Shown: positions 1 to 14,395 of the stretch, piece by piece
Position numbering within the stretch: the stretch's first letter is position 1
Layout of the letters: every line of letters begins with the position of its first letter
Notes under the pieces: model-generated
The model's input: the letters and a program-made list of their open reading frames with translations, nothing else
Told to the model about the DNA's origin: nothing
Database searches by the model: none
Made by a program: the position numbers and the translations under genes
From: Corticium candelabrum
Lineage: Eukaryota; Porifera; Homoscleromorpha; Homosclerophorida; Plakinidae
Assembly: GCF_963422355.1 (NCBI RefSeq)
Contig: NC_085091.1
Location: 3,071,023 to 3,135,022, forward strand
Direction of reading: 5' to 3'
Length of the DNA: 64,000 nt

Positions 1-248
1 AACCATACATACCAACGCGATAAGCATGCACCGCTAGCCATTCCTATAGATAGTGACTAGTATTCGTCATTATCACTACTAGCCGAATAGATAGCCGTTA
101 TGACCTGGATTTGCAAACTCACGTTGACACTAATGCGGATGTATTACTATTACTATACAATCTATATTAAGTAGGAGAAGGGTTACTGAATACTTTTGTA
201 GGAAGTACACGGCACGCAGTATGACCTTCTTACTATCACACTCTGCAG

Positions 249-962
<714 letters not shown>

Positions 963-3362
963 CCTGAGTGTCCACATATGGTAATCAATATTGTACTGCA
1001 GGTTACGACTTTTGGTGACGTACGGTTATGCCTAAGTATTTGAACGCTAAACAGTATGAACTAAAACGTGATTTACTTATTTCCTTAGACGTATTTTAGT
1101 GTGCGGAATTTGTGTTAGGCTATGAGAGTAATGAAGTGTTTCAACTGGATGCTGTTTGTTGGAGTTGAAGGCACCGTATTGCATATATTTGATGTGTGCA
1201 TGCATGGTTATCAATACGGTGACGTTACTGAGTCTTAAAACTGAGACAAACAGCCGTTACAGTTCTGTTCTGCCAATGGTCACGCCTACAAAAGTATATT
1301 ATTTTTTCCTAGTCGCGCAGCTGGATATCAGTGGGCTTGGAGGAGACAGCTTTCGGTTACCGATGCTGAGCTTAGCACGCAGGACAGCAGAATGCCACTG
1401 TCTCCTGACAGCATGAAAGAACACATTGCTACTTGGCAGCTTTAATATACCTACTAAGAGCATTACAATGTCCCACAAAATACCACCGGTTGTCAAGAGT
1501 ACGCCCGTTACCCCGTACACGTATATACGGTTTCTTGGCTGACAGGCTGTCGCTTGCTCTGTGGCGACAGTGGAGCATTCCCAAGAACCATTCTAAGCAA
1601 ACGTCAGCACGCGTATAGACCAATCGTGGCACTAGGCGAAATATATACGCAAACCAAATAGAACACAAAATTTTGGCGTTTAAATTCTTTTTACTGTCAC
1701 CCACTCAAGCGACAGACAACAGACTCTAGTGCTTGTATGTCTATTCCAACGTACGTCTTGAAGTTGTCAGAAGCCTAACGGCTCATCCTTTGGATCAAAT
1801 ACTTTGGTAGTCCAGCATGCAGCAGCACTGGAAGCTGTTCCAATACAAAACCTGTGGGAGTTGTATGAGCTTGCATCTATCGGACACGTGTAATCAGAGC
1901 ACCACCGGGTGTTCCTTAAACTGAACGTCTTTGTACATCTGTGTACCTCAGAGTGTCAATTTGCTGGTCCAACGAAGTGTCGCTTGCTGCTGCCAGTCCT
2001 GCATGAGACCCGCATGAATCCAGAAAAATCTATAGCTATTGTGAACGCTGTCGATGCAATAGCGTATCTCTCCGGCACAGCTTGGGGGATAAGCGTAATG
2101 ACGTCTTTGAATTCCTGACGATTGGCAGTGTGATTGGGCGTCAAAAGTGGCCTCTAGTGAGGAGTCTTTTGCGATCTCCTTATACAGCGCAGAAAAACTG
2201 CAAGCAGGGTGCATGTCCCTTGGAGTAGGTCGAGATAAACTGCCAGGATGTAAAAATGACGCACTGCAGAAAAATGCACTCTGATAGTTTCAGACCTAGA
2301 AAACACGGGAGCTCGGCCTGTTGCTTCATCTACCGTTGATTTTGACACATGACGTTATCGCTATCATTTCTGTATAGGCATCACACTCATTACAGAGTTC
2401 AGTCGCAGTATCAGAGAAGCTGCAAATTCAAGAGATGCGCCTACTGCCGTCTATTGCAAGGCAGTGGTAATGAGGGAGCAATTTGCATCCGGGAAATTTA
2501 CGTATACATGTACTTTCAAAATTCAGAGTAAGACTTACACTTTAATACCAAAACAATAGAATGTATTGATTTAAGGGTTATGTAATGGTTTGATCTAGAA
2601 TAGAGCATTCAGTCTGTATATATGTTTTAGCCTCGTACCCAAGCCCTCTTGCGCACCGACGTCGTCATCACCGTACACACACAGAGACGGCAAGCGCTAC
2701 CAGGCTCCAAATGTTCCAGAATCGTACACAAGCTTTCCGATTCGTATTGTTCTCGTAGCCTAGCACAATAATAAAGCGGCTCCTACTGTCTGTTTCCCGT
2801 AAGTGTGAACTTTGAAAATCATCAATATCTCCGCTGTTTTTTGGACTTCCGCGATGATCTCGGTATCGTTAGAAACCGCTAGGTCTGGCATTTCTGTTTA
2901 TCAAATTATCTAAGCCTTTCCTAGGAACGAAACGGAAGGATAATACTTTTTCATATCAAAGACAAATGGGTGGAGCAATGGTTATTATCCAATTATCATG
3001 TAAGACCAACGGATCAACAACTGGAACCATTTAGGATAACTGAGCTCTTTCGAGCTCCTAGTGCTCTAATGAGCACACCTGGTGTGACCTATACTTCATT
3101 ACTCAATTCCGAGTTCACACTTACGGGGAATAGACAGTAGTGCATCCTTTGTCCAAGATACATAGGTCGACTGCTTAATTTATCGGATCTCACAGCATTA
3201 TTTAACGTAAATCGAACTCAGGATCGAGTTCGCTTTGTGAATGAATCTCTTTCCGTGCAGTAAAATGAGTCTCTTTCCATGCAGTAGCGAAATGTAAACA
3301 GTGAATGTATGCAATGGGCTAGCACAGCTAGCATAATTGATGGAAGGATGGATTCATAATTA

Positions 3363-3654
3363 AAAAAATAAACAGCATTTTGAGAAAATGATGGGTATTT
3401 AGGGATGGGTATGTACTTAATCGTGCTCATCTCCTACATCACAATCTTCTTAATTGCAATGCAGCAGTCGTGTGTGACACTCACAGTACTGGATTGTGAT
3501 GTAGGAGATGAGCATGACTAAGCACATACCCATCCCTACATACCCATCATTTTCTCAAAATGTTTTTTATTTTTTAGGTAAAAAGATTGTGATGTAGGAG
3601 ATGGGCGTAAATGACTTAAGTACATACCCATCCCTACAACTCATCATTTTCTGG
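3363..3654. repeat. Foldback repeat with a third direct arm
   Basis: Arm 1 (3365-3446) and arm 2 (3492-3574) are inverted copies of about 82 bases separated by a ~45-base loop. Both carry GATGTAGGAGATGAGC and the ACCCATCCCTAC block. A third copy (3585-3653) lies directly after arm 2 in the same orientation. It may be a foldback or MITE-like unit. No coding capacity was seen. Confidence 0.8.
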
Positions 3655-4140
3655 AGAGAACATCACGTGATACAGTCCCGTTGCTATTCTCACGCGGTCG
3701 AAAGCAAAGGGAGGCCTAGTGTCGAGGCTAACACGGAAGTACGTAGCAGCTGACGGATGTACGTAATAACACTGATTACATCCCTAGGCAACTGCCATTA
3801 CCTAGGGTTCCACGGAAGAGACACACGCTTACATGCACAGAGAGTCAGACAGGACGCCGCGGCGTTCAACATAGTCGTACATGTTCAACTACACGCAACT
3901 GTAAGCAGCATGTGGCAGCTAGACTTCCAAACGGTAGTCACATGTACACACGTGACCGGAACAACATGGCGTTGTGGGAAGCACTACGTGGAATTGCATG
4001 GCAGCAGTTGACTGATACAAGGTGACTTTGCACATTTCTAGCTGTTGGGTCAGTGCAATTCTTCGGACAAGAGCGAATCGTTTGGTGTGACTCTCGTCGT
4101 TGTAGCTGCTTCAAGTGAGGCGCTAGCCTGGCTGACAAAA

Positions 4141-4224
4141 GTGAAATGTGAAATGTGAAAAGTGAAATGTGAAAAGTAAAATGTGAAATGTGAAATGTGA
4201 AAAGTGAAATGTGAAATGTGAAAG
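4141..4224. repeat. 7-bp tandem repeat GTGAAAW, 12 units
   Basis: Twelve consecutive heptamers of the form GTGAAAT/GTGAAAA occur with only one interior substitution (GTAAAAT) and a final GTGAAAG. The array is non-coding. Confidence 0.9.
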
Positions 4225-4507
4225 AATAAATTGGGTTTTTTTTACTTGCCGATAGCTGGCTTCCGATGTGCTTGGTGTCAGCGGTGATAGTCTGGCTACC
4301 ATTAGGAACGTTCGAAGTTGAGCGCTACGTGAGTCCGAGATCTCTGTAATGAGTTCTGAGAGATCCGGTTCGGATGCGTTTGGCCACTTTTGTATGGGCC
4401 GCCATTTTAGATTCTTTACATCCCTACGTCGGGAGTGCCGGTAACACTCCCTGACTAAGGACATGAAAGTGTCGACGTTGGTGACGTGAGGTGACACTTA
4501 TACCGCA

Positions 4508-4674
4508 TTCACACTAGCAACTTCAGAACCAAGCTAGTCCAGATAAATTTTCTTCAAGATTGTCATTACTTTACTCTAGACTCAAACTACTTAGTAAAGG
4601 CCTCGTTTTGATGCCGCCTTTGGCCATTTATGTCACTTCTATACTTGGCACAGTTCTGAAGTCTTTAGTGTGAA
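4508..4674. repeat. Small inverted-repeat (MITE-like) element
   Basis: Imperfect terminal inverted repeats (TTCACACTA...ACTTCAGAAC at 4508-4529 and its complement at 4653-4674) bracket about 120 bases. There is no coding capacity. Target-site duplication was not resolved, so this could also be a chance foldback. Confidence 0.45.
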
Positions 4675-4789
4675 CATGATTCTAGATGACGTTGGGTGAC
4701 CTTAAGTGAAGAAAGTAGACGAGGTAATCATAGACCCTGTCGTTTCATACGGAACCGGGCACAACGGCACGAGAGGGTCTGGTACGAGG

Positions 4790-4790
<1 letters not shown>

Positions 4791-4873
<83 letters not shown>

Positions 4874-4882
4874 GTATGTATG
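4791..4882. repeat. (TA)n followed by (GTAT)n microsatellite
   Basis: A pure TA run covers 4791-4861 and changes into five GTAT-type tetramers up to 4882. Confidence 0.95.
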
Positions 4883-4914
4883 ATAGATAACGTTGTCAAC
4901 TACTGCGCTTTTAA

Positions 4915-5151
<237 letters not shown>

Positions 5152-5462
5152 GTTCCTGGTTTAAAAATAGTAAGAGAGGTAGCCGAGTCCAACTATAGGA
5201 GATGAGGACGGGGCGTTAGCAAACTTTGCGAATCCGAGACGTTCTAAGCTTGTATCGCCCTTGCTTGATTAATTACTTATTAATTAATTTAGTTAGGTTA
5301 ATCAATTTACTTAAAATCTTTCAAATAGCTTCACTTTAGTGACAGGTTGCTGTGTCTTAGGCCCGTAATCACCAATTTTAAAGTGGTGGGGTTGGAAATC
5401 AATATTAATTAATTAACTAATTAATTAGATAAGAAATGTTTTTACTAATATTAAGTATCTGA

Positions 5463-5945
5463 ATATCTCTTATGTTGGAACCAAACATTATTTAGCTAAT
5501 TACGTTACTTAAGTCTCTCCGACAAAAGGGACATGTATTAACGTCATCACGATGTAATTAAAAGAAAATACATATTTAAGTATGCTCAATTCCAAAAGTT
5601 TGAAAATTGACGACTGGCAAAAGTTGAAAAGTGGTAGGTTGAACATACTCTCTCCAGTGAATACGGGCATGTATCTGGAACGGAATTACTCGATCAATTT
5701 CTGGGCAGAGGATATGATCTCGTGATCTACTCGCCTAGACCAATCAGAGAGCGAGCATGCACTACTAGATACAAATACTCATAGGCTGTGTCAGGCAACT
5801 AGTCAGTGCTCAATATCAGCTACAGACACGTTTGTGTTTGTATACCACTGAACGACGATACGCGAACTGCAAGGCAACAATCGAGTCTCTACTTCCCGAC
5901 CAGTAGGGCGCCTACAGTACGTTCTACTGATTCTCCACTACAGAC
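5463..5945 (+). promoter_or_regulatory. Conserved upstream region of HELZ2-like copy B
   Basis: These ~480 bases match 40399-40876 upstream of copy C. Outside this block the two upstream sequences differ, so it probably marks the 5' edge of the duplicated unit and contains promoter and 5' UTR. It holds a CCAAT box (5740-5748). An in-frame TGA at 5928-5930 precedes the start codon by 15 bases, which supports the ATG at 5946. No clear TATA box was placed. Confidence 0.55.
5740..5748 (+). promoter_or_regulatory. CCAAT box
   Basis: CCAATCAGA matches the NF-Y type consensus and lies about 200 bases upstream of the copy B start codon. The same place in copy C reads CCAACCAGA, which loses the core. 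Function is inferred from the motif only. Confidence 0.4.
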
Positions 5946-8900
5946 ATGGCATTCCCGTTTCTGCCTTTGCCCGCAGTAGTCCCTGGCTCGATACGTAGAG
6001 ATGGCTTTTCTGCTGAAGACTTTCGCTACGCCGAAATGGTGAGTCTGTACTCGTTTTCCTGTTCTACTACGCCCACATGTTTGACACGTGACCGTGTTCA
6101 GATGTATCCCGACGTTTCACGGAACGAGATCAAACTTTTATTAGAGGCAGAAGTAGCAGTGTCTCAGTCTAACTGGAAGGAAGCTCAACAACATTTGAAA
6201 ACGGCTCTCGAAGCTTACAAACGTCATTTCCGCCTCGATCCGTCTTTCGATGTCATTCACGATCACCCATTTGAGCAGAAAGTCCGTTACTTGCTTGGAC
6301 TGACTTCTTATCAATTATTGGTAAGTTCTAGATCATATTGCTTGCGGTCATAGGAGTGGTGTAGCTTTGGTGGGTGACAGAAGATACAGAGTCAGATGAT
6401 CTTTCTACCGACAAAATCCATTTTTATTTTTCATGACTTTATACGCAAAGCTTTACTAGATTTTGTGACTCAGTAACTAGCAGTAGGGCTAGCTATTACG
6501 TCACTAAAGTCCGTCCACGAATATCGCACGCCTTGGGAAAACCATGGAGATGTAGGCATGCAGTGGGACGTCCCCAAGACAGGGCACATTTGTAGGCGTG
6601 GTCATAAGAATTGTGGACTTTACGTACGTACGTGTGGGGACCTAATTTTATATAGTATATACACCACAATTTTTCCAGTCTGGATCTACTACTGATTCTA
6701 CCGCATCAGTCAATTAGAAGCCATTTGTAAAGGAAACATCAAATAAACTATTTTCTAGTATGAGAGGATTGAAGGATAGTCATCCTATGGTGACCTATTA
6801 ATGACTTTGGCCAATATGGCGGTTCCTTTAAGCTGTAATTTTTATCCAAACGAGTCGCAACCCACTTTAATGAAATGGGTGTGTCCATAAGAGTGGGCGT
6901 GTTTCATAGAATTGTGAAGTTTAGCCTCCTCGTTTCTAGAGGTCACGCTATGCTCTTGCCCAAAAGCAATTGTGCATACCATCATCAGATCTGCGAACAC
7001 ATCTATTCAAACCTGCCAAGCATGGCTTTACAATTACCTATTTTCTGTTGTGCACTCAAACTAATTCCACCCCTACCAGCTAGGATCATAGAGCCCGCAG
7101 GAACTATGGCTAATTACATTATGCACGAGCCTTCATGTATGCCTGTGAAGAGTTTACGTAGTAAATTAGAAGTTCCGCCCCGGGCAGTCCTGTAGGAAGC
7201 ATTTCAAAGTGGCCCGGCCTAGCACGCGCTAAGAGTGTATCCAAAAATAGCGCGCCAAGAAAGCAGTCTTCCAGCATGTTGGTATACATAATCTATTGCA
7301 CAACGGATTCTTGAACAAGTACTCTCGTTTACTGTAATACATGGCTACGCAATGACGTCAGGGTCGCTTAAATCTAAATATATAGCAATTATGTGTCAAG
7401 ATGTTATACTGTACTTTTGTTTCAACTGCTAGTGTACATTAGCTATGTAGTCATCTATATTTTCAACAGTAAATGTCGCGCAATGGTCAATTGTCGGAAG
7501 TACAGGTTTTGAAAGATGATTTAGTCAAACTGGACCGGTCCGTAAGACTGCATGTAACTACTCAGAAGTTTGAGGTTTCAAGTAATACACTGTCATACTA
7601 CTGATTCCCAAATTCAAGTTGACGTCGCCGTAGCGAAGGATCAAGTCAAAGTTCTACTAAAATATAGAAGAATTTCTTCAACGTTTCAAAATGGCAGCCT
7701 TCATATACCTAAGATCTTGCAAGAAATTTACAAGATCTTGCAGAAAATTACAGGAAATTGGAAGAAATTGCAGGAAATTGCAAATTTATGTTCTTACAAG
7801 ATCTTTGGCAACAACTTCAACCTGGGTTAAGTGGGGTCTATTTGGGAAACACCAAACCGGCAGGTGAGCCCAGCGGGGTACATGTTTCTGTGTAGTCCAC
7901 TCGGCGATTAATGTCTAGCCAATTTGACATAGATTGCAGGCATGACAACACACCTAGTGGATACCACCAGGAGAAATTAAGCACTGAACGTCATCCTCAA
8001 CGGACCGTTGGCAAGACCACAAAAACTTCCCAGCGACTGAAAAGTGTCATAGTCTCATGAACAAAGCTAGAGAAACACGAGGAAGAAAGACACACAAGTT
8101 TCATAATTTACTGTCGTCGCTAGGGTTCGTTTGAATCATCAAACCATGGAGTGGTATCCATTGTCACTAACCACTAAGCCACGGCTTATTATTTTGTCAT
8201 ACTTAACCAGATCAGTCTGGTTTTGTAATTTTTTTTGGAAGCACCGAAGGCAAACCCTGATCAGAGGTGCGTAGACAGTCATGGCTGTGTAAACAGAAGA
8301 CATGACGTTACGCAGGACCCGTTAAGAAGCACTTTTTCTGTAAGTGCTGCAGGTTGTGATGATCTGGAATAATGGCCAGCCACTGACAATGTTAGGGCAA
8401 TGGAACTGCATGTTGGCCGGGTACCACCCTACTTTTAGAGAATGGACTTCCACCAGTCACCGATAGGCGTACGTTTTCGGTTAAGGGTCTGGCGAGTTGT
8501 ATACACGGCTCTGCCGACAACCAAAGCCGTCTGCCGACAAACTGTAGCCTCGGAGTCCCAGTCGCGGTAACACCTAATCGTATATACGGGCATTTGAATT
8601 GTGGAAGCTGTGAGCATGGTGAACTGACTTATCCTCTCTAGAGAACTTTCATGACAAATGTAACCAACCAAGACGCTTTTCGTTTCCTCAAAGAGTTTGC
8701 ATGGAAACAGTCCAAGGTGAAGAGAAGCTTCCAACCTTCGCAGTTTGACCGGTGGACTTGGCTAAATGTTACCAGCTATACATGCAGTAAGTGAGAGATC
8801 TTTCAGTTCACTTTGTAGACTCGAGCTATTTACAATCCACCATGACTTAAGGGAGGCTAAACAGTCTCAGGACTTTGCATGTGCACAAAGAATTAGCTGA

Positions 8901-11455
8901 CCAGGTAGATTTTTACTTGAAATATATAATGAGTTTGTAGGTTTTTCAGAGCACCGGCTCACTATGTTTGACAAGTTCTGTTCAACAGATAGCGATAAGT
9001 AGGTAGAATGTTGTATGCATTAGTAAAAGAGTTGTGGTTTAGGAATACATGATGAAGTTGTATACTGCAGAATTTTTTGCTGTTATGGTTGTATAGTAGA
9101 ACCATTCAGATACAACTATTATTTTTATCAACACTTTCTGTAAGAAAGGGCGTGCCCTCTCTACCTAGTTGCGCCACCCCACTTGAAAATTACTTCTGTC
9201 GTCCCTGACTGCAATACCTGCCCAGCGCTCTCAACACTTCTGGAACAACCAGTGTCTGACACTGCCACATGCGGCTTATCTGTACCCGCAAATCACTGTA
9301 TTTCGTCAACTTCTCAGCTTGATTACTGAGGATGTTGCCAGCAGCAGGACAGCTGATATCACTAAGAAGACAAGTGTTTGTCTTCATATTTCTGAAAATA
9401 AAAGTCAGGACGATTGGCACCGATCTTTCTAGCAGTAGGGATGGCTGTATCCCTAATCATAGTGAAGTTTTCCGTCACCATAAGTCTATCAGTATGATGC
9501 TGAAACCATCTGTTCTCCACTGGAACCCCAAAATGACGACAAATGTCCCAATTGATAATGGAGGCCACATGTGTGTCGTTATGCCCCTTCATAATGGGCA
9601 AGTGGGGTCTTTACCCCTTCTGGGCGCCTATTTCCTGATAGCACTGCACTGAACTGAATCCAAAGTGTCATCTACGGATATGATATCACCATTATCTCAT
9701 GCAAATGAACAGTCCTTAGTGAGAACAGAGACTGATTGAACAAAGGAGCCATTTTCAAGTGATTAGCAGACTCATGATCCTTTGCTATCATTGACACGAC
9801 ATGTTTGCCACCACGTGCAGCAGGTGCCATCCTGACTGAAGCCATGCAAGGTGACACATTGTCAAGTAAAGGCGTGATAACTGAACTATCAGCTGATAGA
9901 GCAGAAACCACATCCAATGCCGACATCTGCACACCAGGACAAACATCAGTCGTAACAGATAGCAAACCTGAGACGGGCTTTTCGTCCTGTGCGGCCACGC
10001 GTTTAATCTTTTCCAACTCTGATTCAGTCAGACTTCCAGAAGTTAGGAGATATCGCTTCTGGTTTGCCAAACGCTGCTCAGAGGCGTCAGCCAGAGAATG
10101 ATTTCGCTCACACCACAGTTGATGCATGGGTTTTCTGAAAGCAGAGAATTTGCACGACAACAGCACGTTGTAATAACAAACATCACTTTCCTATTCATTT
10201 GTCGCGTCCATTTCCGTCGACTTGCAGCATTGCCGCTCCTGTTAGCCGAAACACAAGATTCACTAGGAACGTGGGCATCACAGTAGTCTCGTCAGCTGGA
10301 TTTGACGCCGAATTTAAATCCGACGCAGCACTAGAGATGGTTCGACCAGTCGCCCTACGCCCAGAACTATTCCTGGTCTTCCGAACAGCTTCAGTGATTC
10401 CAGAAGCCAACTTTTCGAGCCCTGTCCTGGTTTCCCGACAAGGAACGCGCTCTTCAGCTATCTCTGAGACGAGCGATACAGCTAGATGTCCATCGTCCAT
10501 CAATATCCGGGATATTATTATTGATTTTATTACTGTTTTTGTTGTTGTTTTGTGAATATTAGTTTGGAATGTGTTGTTATAGGTGCCATTTGAAGCTCGT
10601 GAGTGTCTGGGGAGTGCGCATCAATTCCAATCTCAATTTCAGCCACACGAGGCTTTGCGTTGCTGCTACCAAGCGTTGGATATTTACACAAGCGCGATGG
10701 GATATGAAACGATACCGTCAGAATTTGAACAGCAGACTCGTTTAGTCATGGCGCAGTCTTCCTTCCAACTGGTACGTACCGCTTGTGCTAGAAACAAACT
10801 GTAGGAGAGAATAAAAACAATTAGCAAGGCTTAAATTGATTCAGTTGTCTTTTTGACGCGTTTCTTTTGTTGCAGAATATGCCGTCTGACGTCATACGAC
10901 ATGCAACACGTGGTAACCCACTATATTCTGTGATTCAGCGTTTCTGTCTGATAATCGACTTGTGATTTAGTGATCAGTACGGACACCACGTCACCCCTTT
11001 TTGCTGCCTTTCTTTCACTCAGAGCTGAAGCGTATGAAAGGAAAGGTGATATTAAAGAAGCGTTGGGTGATATCGAAACTTATCGCGAAATAGATCCCCT
11101 GGTTAGTTGACCTACAATATATTAAATTCAAGCAATTGCTAACGGCCTTGAATTGATTGCTGTCTGAAGGACAAATACCACATTGAAAAGCACATCAAAT
11201 TACTGGATCGACATAAAGTTGGGATTGAGATTGATAAGTAGTGACGTAATCTCTTTGGTGTATCTAGACGTTTTGCTGTAGGCTGAAGAGGAAGTAGAGC
11301 AGCAGAGACGTGATGGTAGTGAAAGTGTGCAGCAGAATCAAGAGGAAAGTCAAATAGAAGAAAGTGTCCGCACAGATGGAGACGTCGTTGGTCTTGCGTC
11401 TGTTGTTCTGGAGAGCAGAGATGGAACAACAGGCGCTAAGGGATCAGCTGTGAAG
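5946..11455 (+). CDS. Copy B exons 1-6: N-terminal TPR-like region
   Basis: Residues ~1-281. Exon 1 gives 31 residues with a Pro/Phe-rich start. Exons 2-3 and 5 contain helix pairs of TPR type: NWKEAQQHLKTALEAYK (residues ~55-71), PHEALRCCYQALDIY in exon 3 and AEAYERKGDIKEALGDIE in exon 5. Exon 6 is acidic and Gln/Glu-rich. TPRs usually bind partner peptides; HELZ has such a front end. Exon 4 is only 37 nt. Intron 2 is 4.26 kb and filled with old retrotransposon sequence. Confidence 0.8.
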
Positions 11456-14156
11456 GTAAATGGAATTGAGTTTGTGCTGGTGTCGTGCGCAGAATTGTTT
11501 CTAAATGTAATCGGCCTGGGCTCGATCAGTGACGGATCTAGGATTTGCTAGATGGGAAATTTAGATGGATCTCTTTTGAGATGTAGGCGTGTTTTATAAA
11601 GCTTAGGCTGCAGACCTGTTACGCGGCAACTGGCCCCAGCCATGACTGGTTCGGGTCTGGGGAATACAGTTAGAGTTAGGGTACGGTTAGGGTTAAGGTA
11701 CTGTTAGGGTTACGTTACTTTGAGTGTTATGGTACTGTTAGGGTTAGGGCACTGTTAGGGTTAGTATGCTGTTAGAGTCGGAGTTAGTGTTATGGTTAAT
11801 TTTCGGGACCACTCGCGACAATATCGGACAAACTATGGCACCACAGCTTGTTCGGGGGGGGACTATTTTATGGCAACCACAAGTGGTTTTCTGGACCATT
11901 TTTAAGGCGGTGGACCAAATATAGCATGACAAACTAACAACAGTTTCACCAACAGTTTTCTACATGCCATGCAAGTACACCGTTTCAATAGCCTGACATG
12001 AAAACGCCTACTTCGTTAGTACAATATATAGGAAAGCTGTGAAGATAGACGGCCGGAAAAGTTAAGAAGAAATTGGCTCCTACGGGGTTACGTGTTCCCT
12101 GTCTCCGCCTGGATCTGCTACTATGGATGAGGTAGGATTACTATTGCCTGCTCGTATGGTCACTAACATGCACAATCGAAAGCAGTATACATACTGAGTA
12201 TTTATGTTACTCGAATTTATGTTACAACAGTTTGGTATTTAGAATATTATTCTGCTCTCTGTCTGCATGATGTTGTTGTTTAACAGCTGCTCTGTTATCA
12301 CTTAAGCATACCGCGTAACTTTTCTGGTCTTCTAATTGCTAGAAGTGTACACTCTAGTCTTTACCGCAAATGGTCTCATTCTTACGTAGAGACTAATTGG
12401 CAGCAGAAGGGACTTGGTCCCTGTACCCCAGTACAGACTATCCCGTATAGAGTAGATTAAGCATAGAATACACTATGCGAGAATAAGATAAATATCCGGT
12501 CACTCTTCAAGGAATACTTGTAAACGTCTTCCTGTTACATTGTGCCACAAAGTTTGCAAATATTTAGCTAAAGGCTATGAATAATGAATATAATATCTAA
12601 ACCACAAAATTATTCAATCTCGTTAGATACCTTTCTCTGTTAGGGTACTAGTATGTGTATATAAATGATCAAGTCGTTGCCTTTGCACGAACATGTAAGC
12701 AAGCATGACGGGACGCATTTTTGTTCACTGCGTTGCGTCGTGACTGTTCCAATCCCGAGCCGTCACGTGTATAGAAGCAGTTGTTCCATACAGATCAGTG
12801 AACCTATTTAACCTATTAATCAATTATATATAGTTGTCTCTAATTGTTACCTGACTGTAGTATAGCGTAGTCGTTTAGATCTGCATAATGTGCAACAACC
12901 TGGTCTGTATTGTTTTGTAGCTACGTCGCCAAAGTCAAACGGGGCCTCGTCAGGAGGCACCTGATCTAATATCAGAATCACCAATAGAAGTAGCAAGATT
13001 AAAACCTCTAACGCAAGCTCGCTCTGCATCAGATCAATCGACCTCTCCTGCATCGAGCTCTAAACTCTCTAAGTCTCGAGAATCTCCCATTTGCCAGACG
13101 TCAGCAACTTCAACTGCAAGTCGTAAAATGGCAAAAGTACCATCATCACGACCGACTCCGTCGAAGCCTCAGACAATCAAACTAAAACAATCAGAAGACA
13201 GTAGAGCTGCTGAGGCTAAACTTTCTTCTGCCACGGACTGCAAGGAGACATTAGAGCAACAAACTGTAGCAGAGAGTGACGTAATATGATTTTGTAACGG
13301 CATGCATGCAACTCAGTTATTGAAGGTTACCAACTTGATTTCTATTTGCATTAGGCTGACAAAGATCAAGAAGACACTTTGCCTCATTTGGAGAGACAGA
13401 GCAACCAAATCTGGGCAAGTGACACGCATGTTTAGTCAGAACGGATAACTAGCTAGATTGATAAATTAGGTTTGCATAGATACCGCCCGAAGCTCTTTAT
13501 TGCTTAAACATGGGAAATTGTATGTACGAAACTATTCAATTTGAGAAGGCGGCTTCGTTCTACAAAGAGGCACTCTCTGTATTTCGTAATCTTACTGGCC
13601 TGTGTGAGATGACCACTGATTTTGAATTCGACTTAATGACGGGTATAGTTCGTTGCTATAAAAATATGGTCAGTATTGTATAGATAGCACACCTTGCCAT
13701 TTGATTATTCTCTGTGTGTGTACGTAGAAACAACAGGAGGAGGTCATCAGATATGCGTCATTAGGTGAGACCTATTGTATAGGATCCGCGTTTATCAGAC
13801 TGGCTATAACATGTTGAATGTTAGGAGATAAACTTGAAGGGGTTGTGTGTCTAATGCATGTATACTAGACTCGACCGAGTCTCATTCCGTCCTCGTCATT
13901 CCCCATATTGTCAATACTCAATTCAGAGTGACATACGGGGAACAGCAGGGGTGGAAGAGACTGGCTCGAGGTTACACGTATACTCGTAGCCGCTTTTAAT
14001 TGATTGTGACGGCCAAAACTAGACCTTGGGGTAGTGGCCGTTTATTTCTTACGGTCACTCTTTTCAGAGTGCCAGCAAATATCACCTACTTGTTCATGTC
14101 ATGTGACGTTGCTGTAGATAGTGAGGTGGTGCGATTTCATGTGTGAATGGAGTTTG

Positions 14157-14237
<81 letters not shown>

Positions 14238-14318
14238 GACCGTTGCCGTGGTATTTTCTTTTGCGTTCATGTATATGGCGAACAGAAAGGATTTGAGGAA
14301 CGACTTGATGGCAGTTAA

Positions 14319-14395
<77 letters not shown>

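Noticed and set aside
6875..7195. Intronic frame of 106 residues also open in copy C (41888-42190)
   Set aside because: The two versions differ largely by amino-acid-changing substitutions, and no family is recognisable. Its openness follows from overall intron similarity.
8124..8187. A functional tRNA gene on the minus strand
   Set aside because: The A box is good, but the B box is poor, the acceptor stem does not pair and the copy C version is more decayed. A SINE-type relic is more likely.
9805..10101. Plus-strand frame in copy B intron 2
   Set aside because: It is the shadow of the minus-strand LINE N-terminal region.
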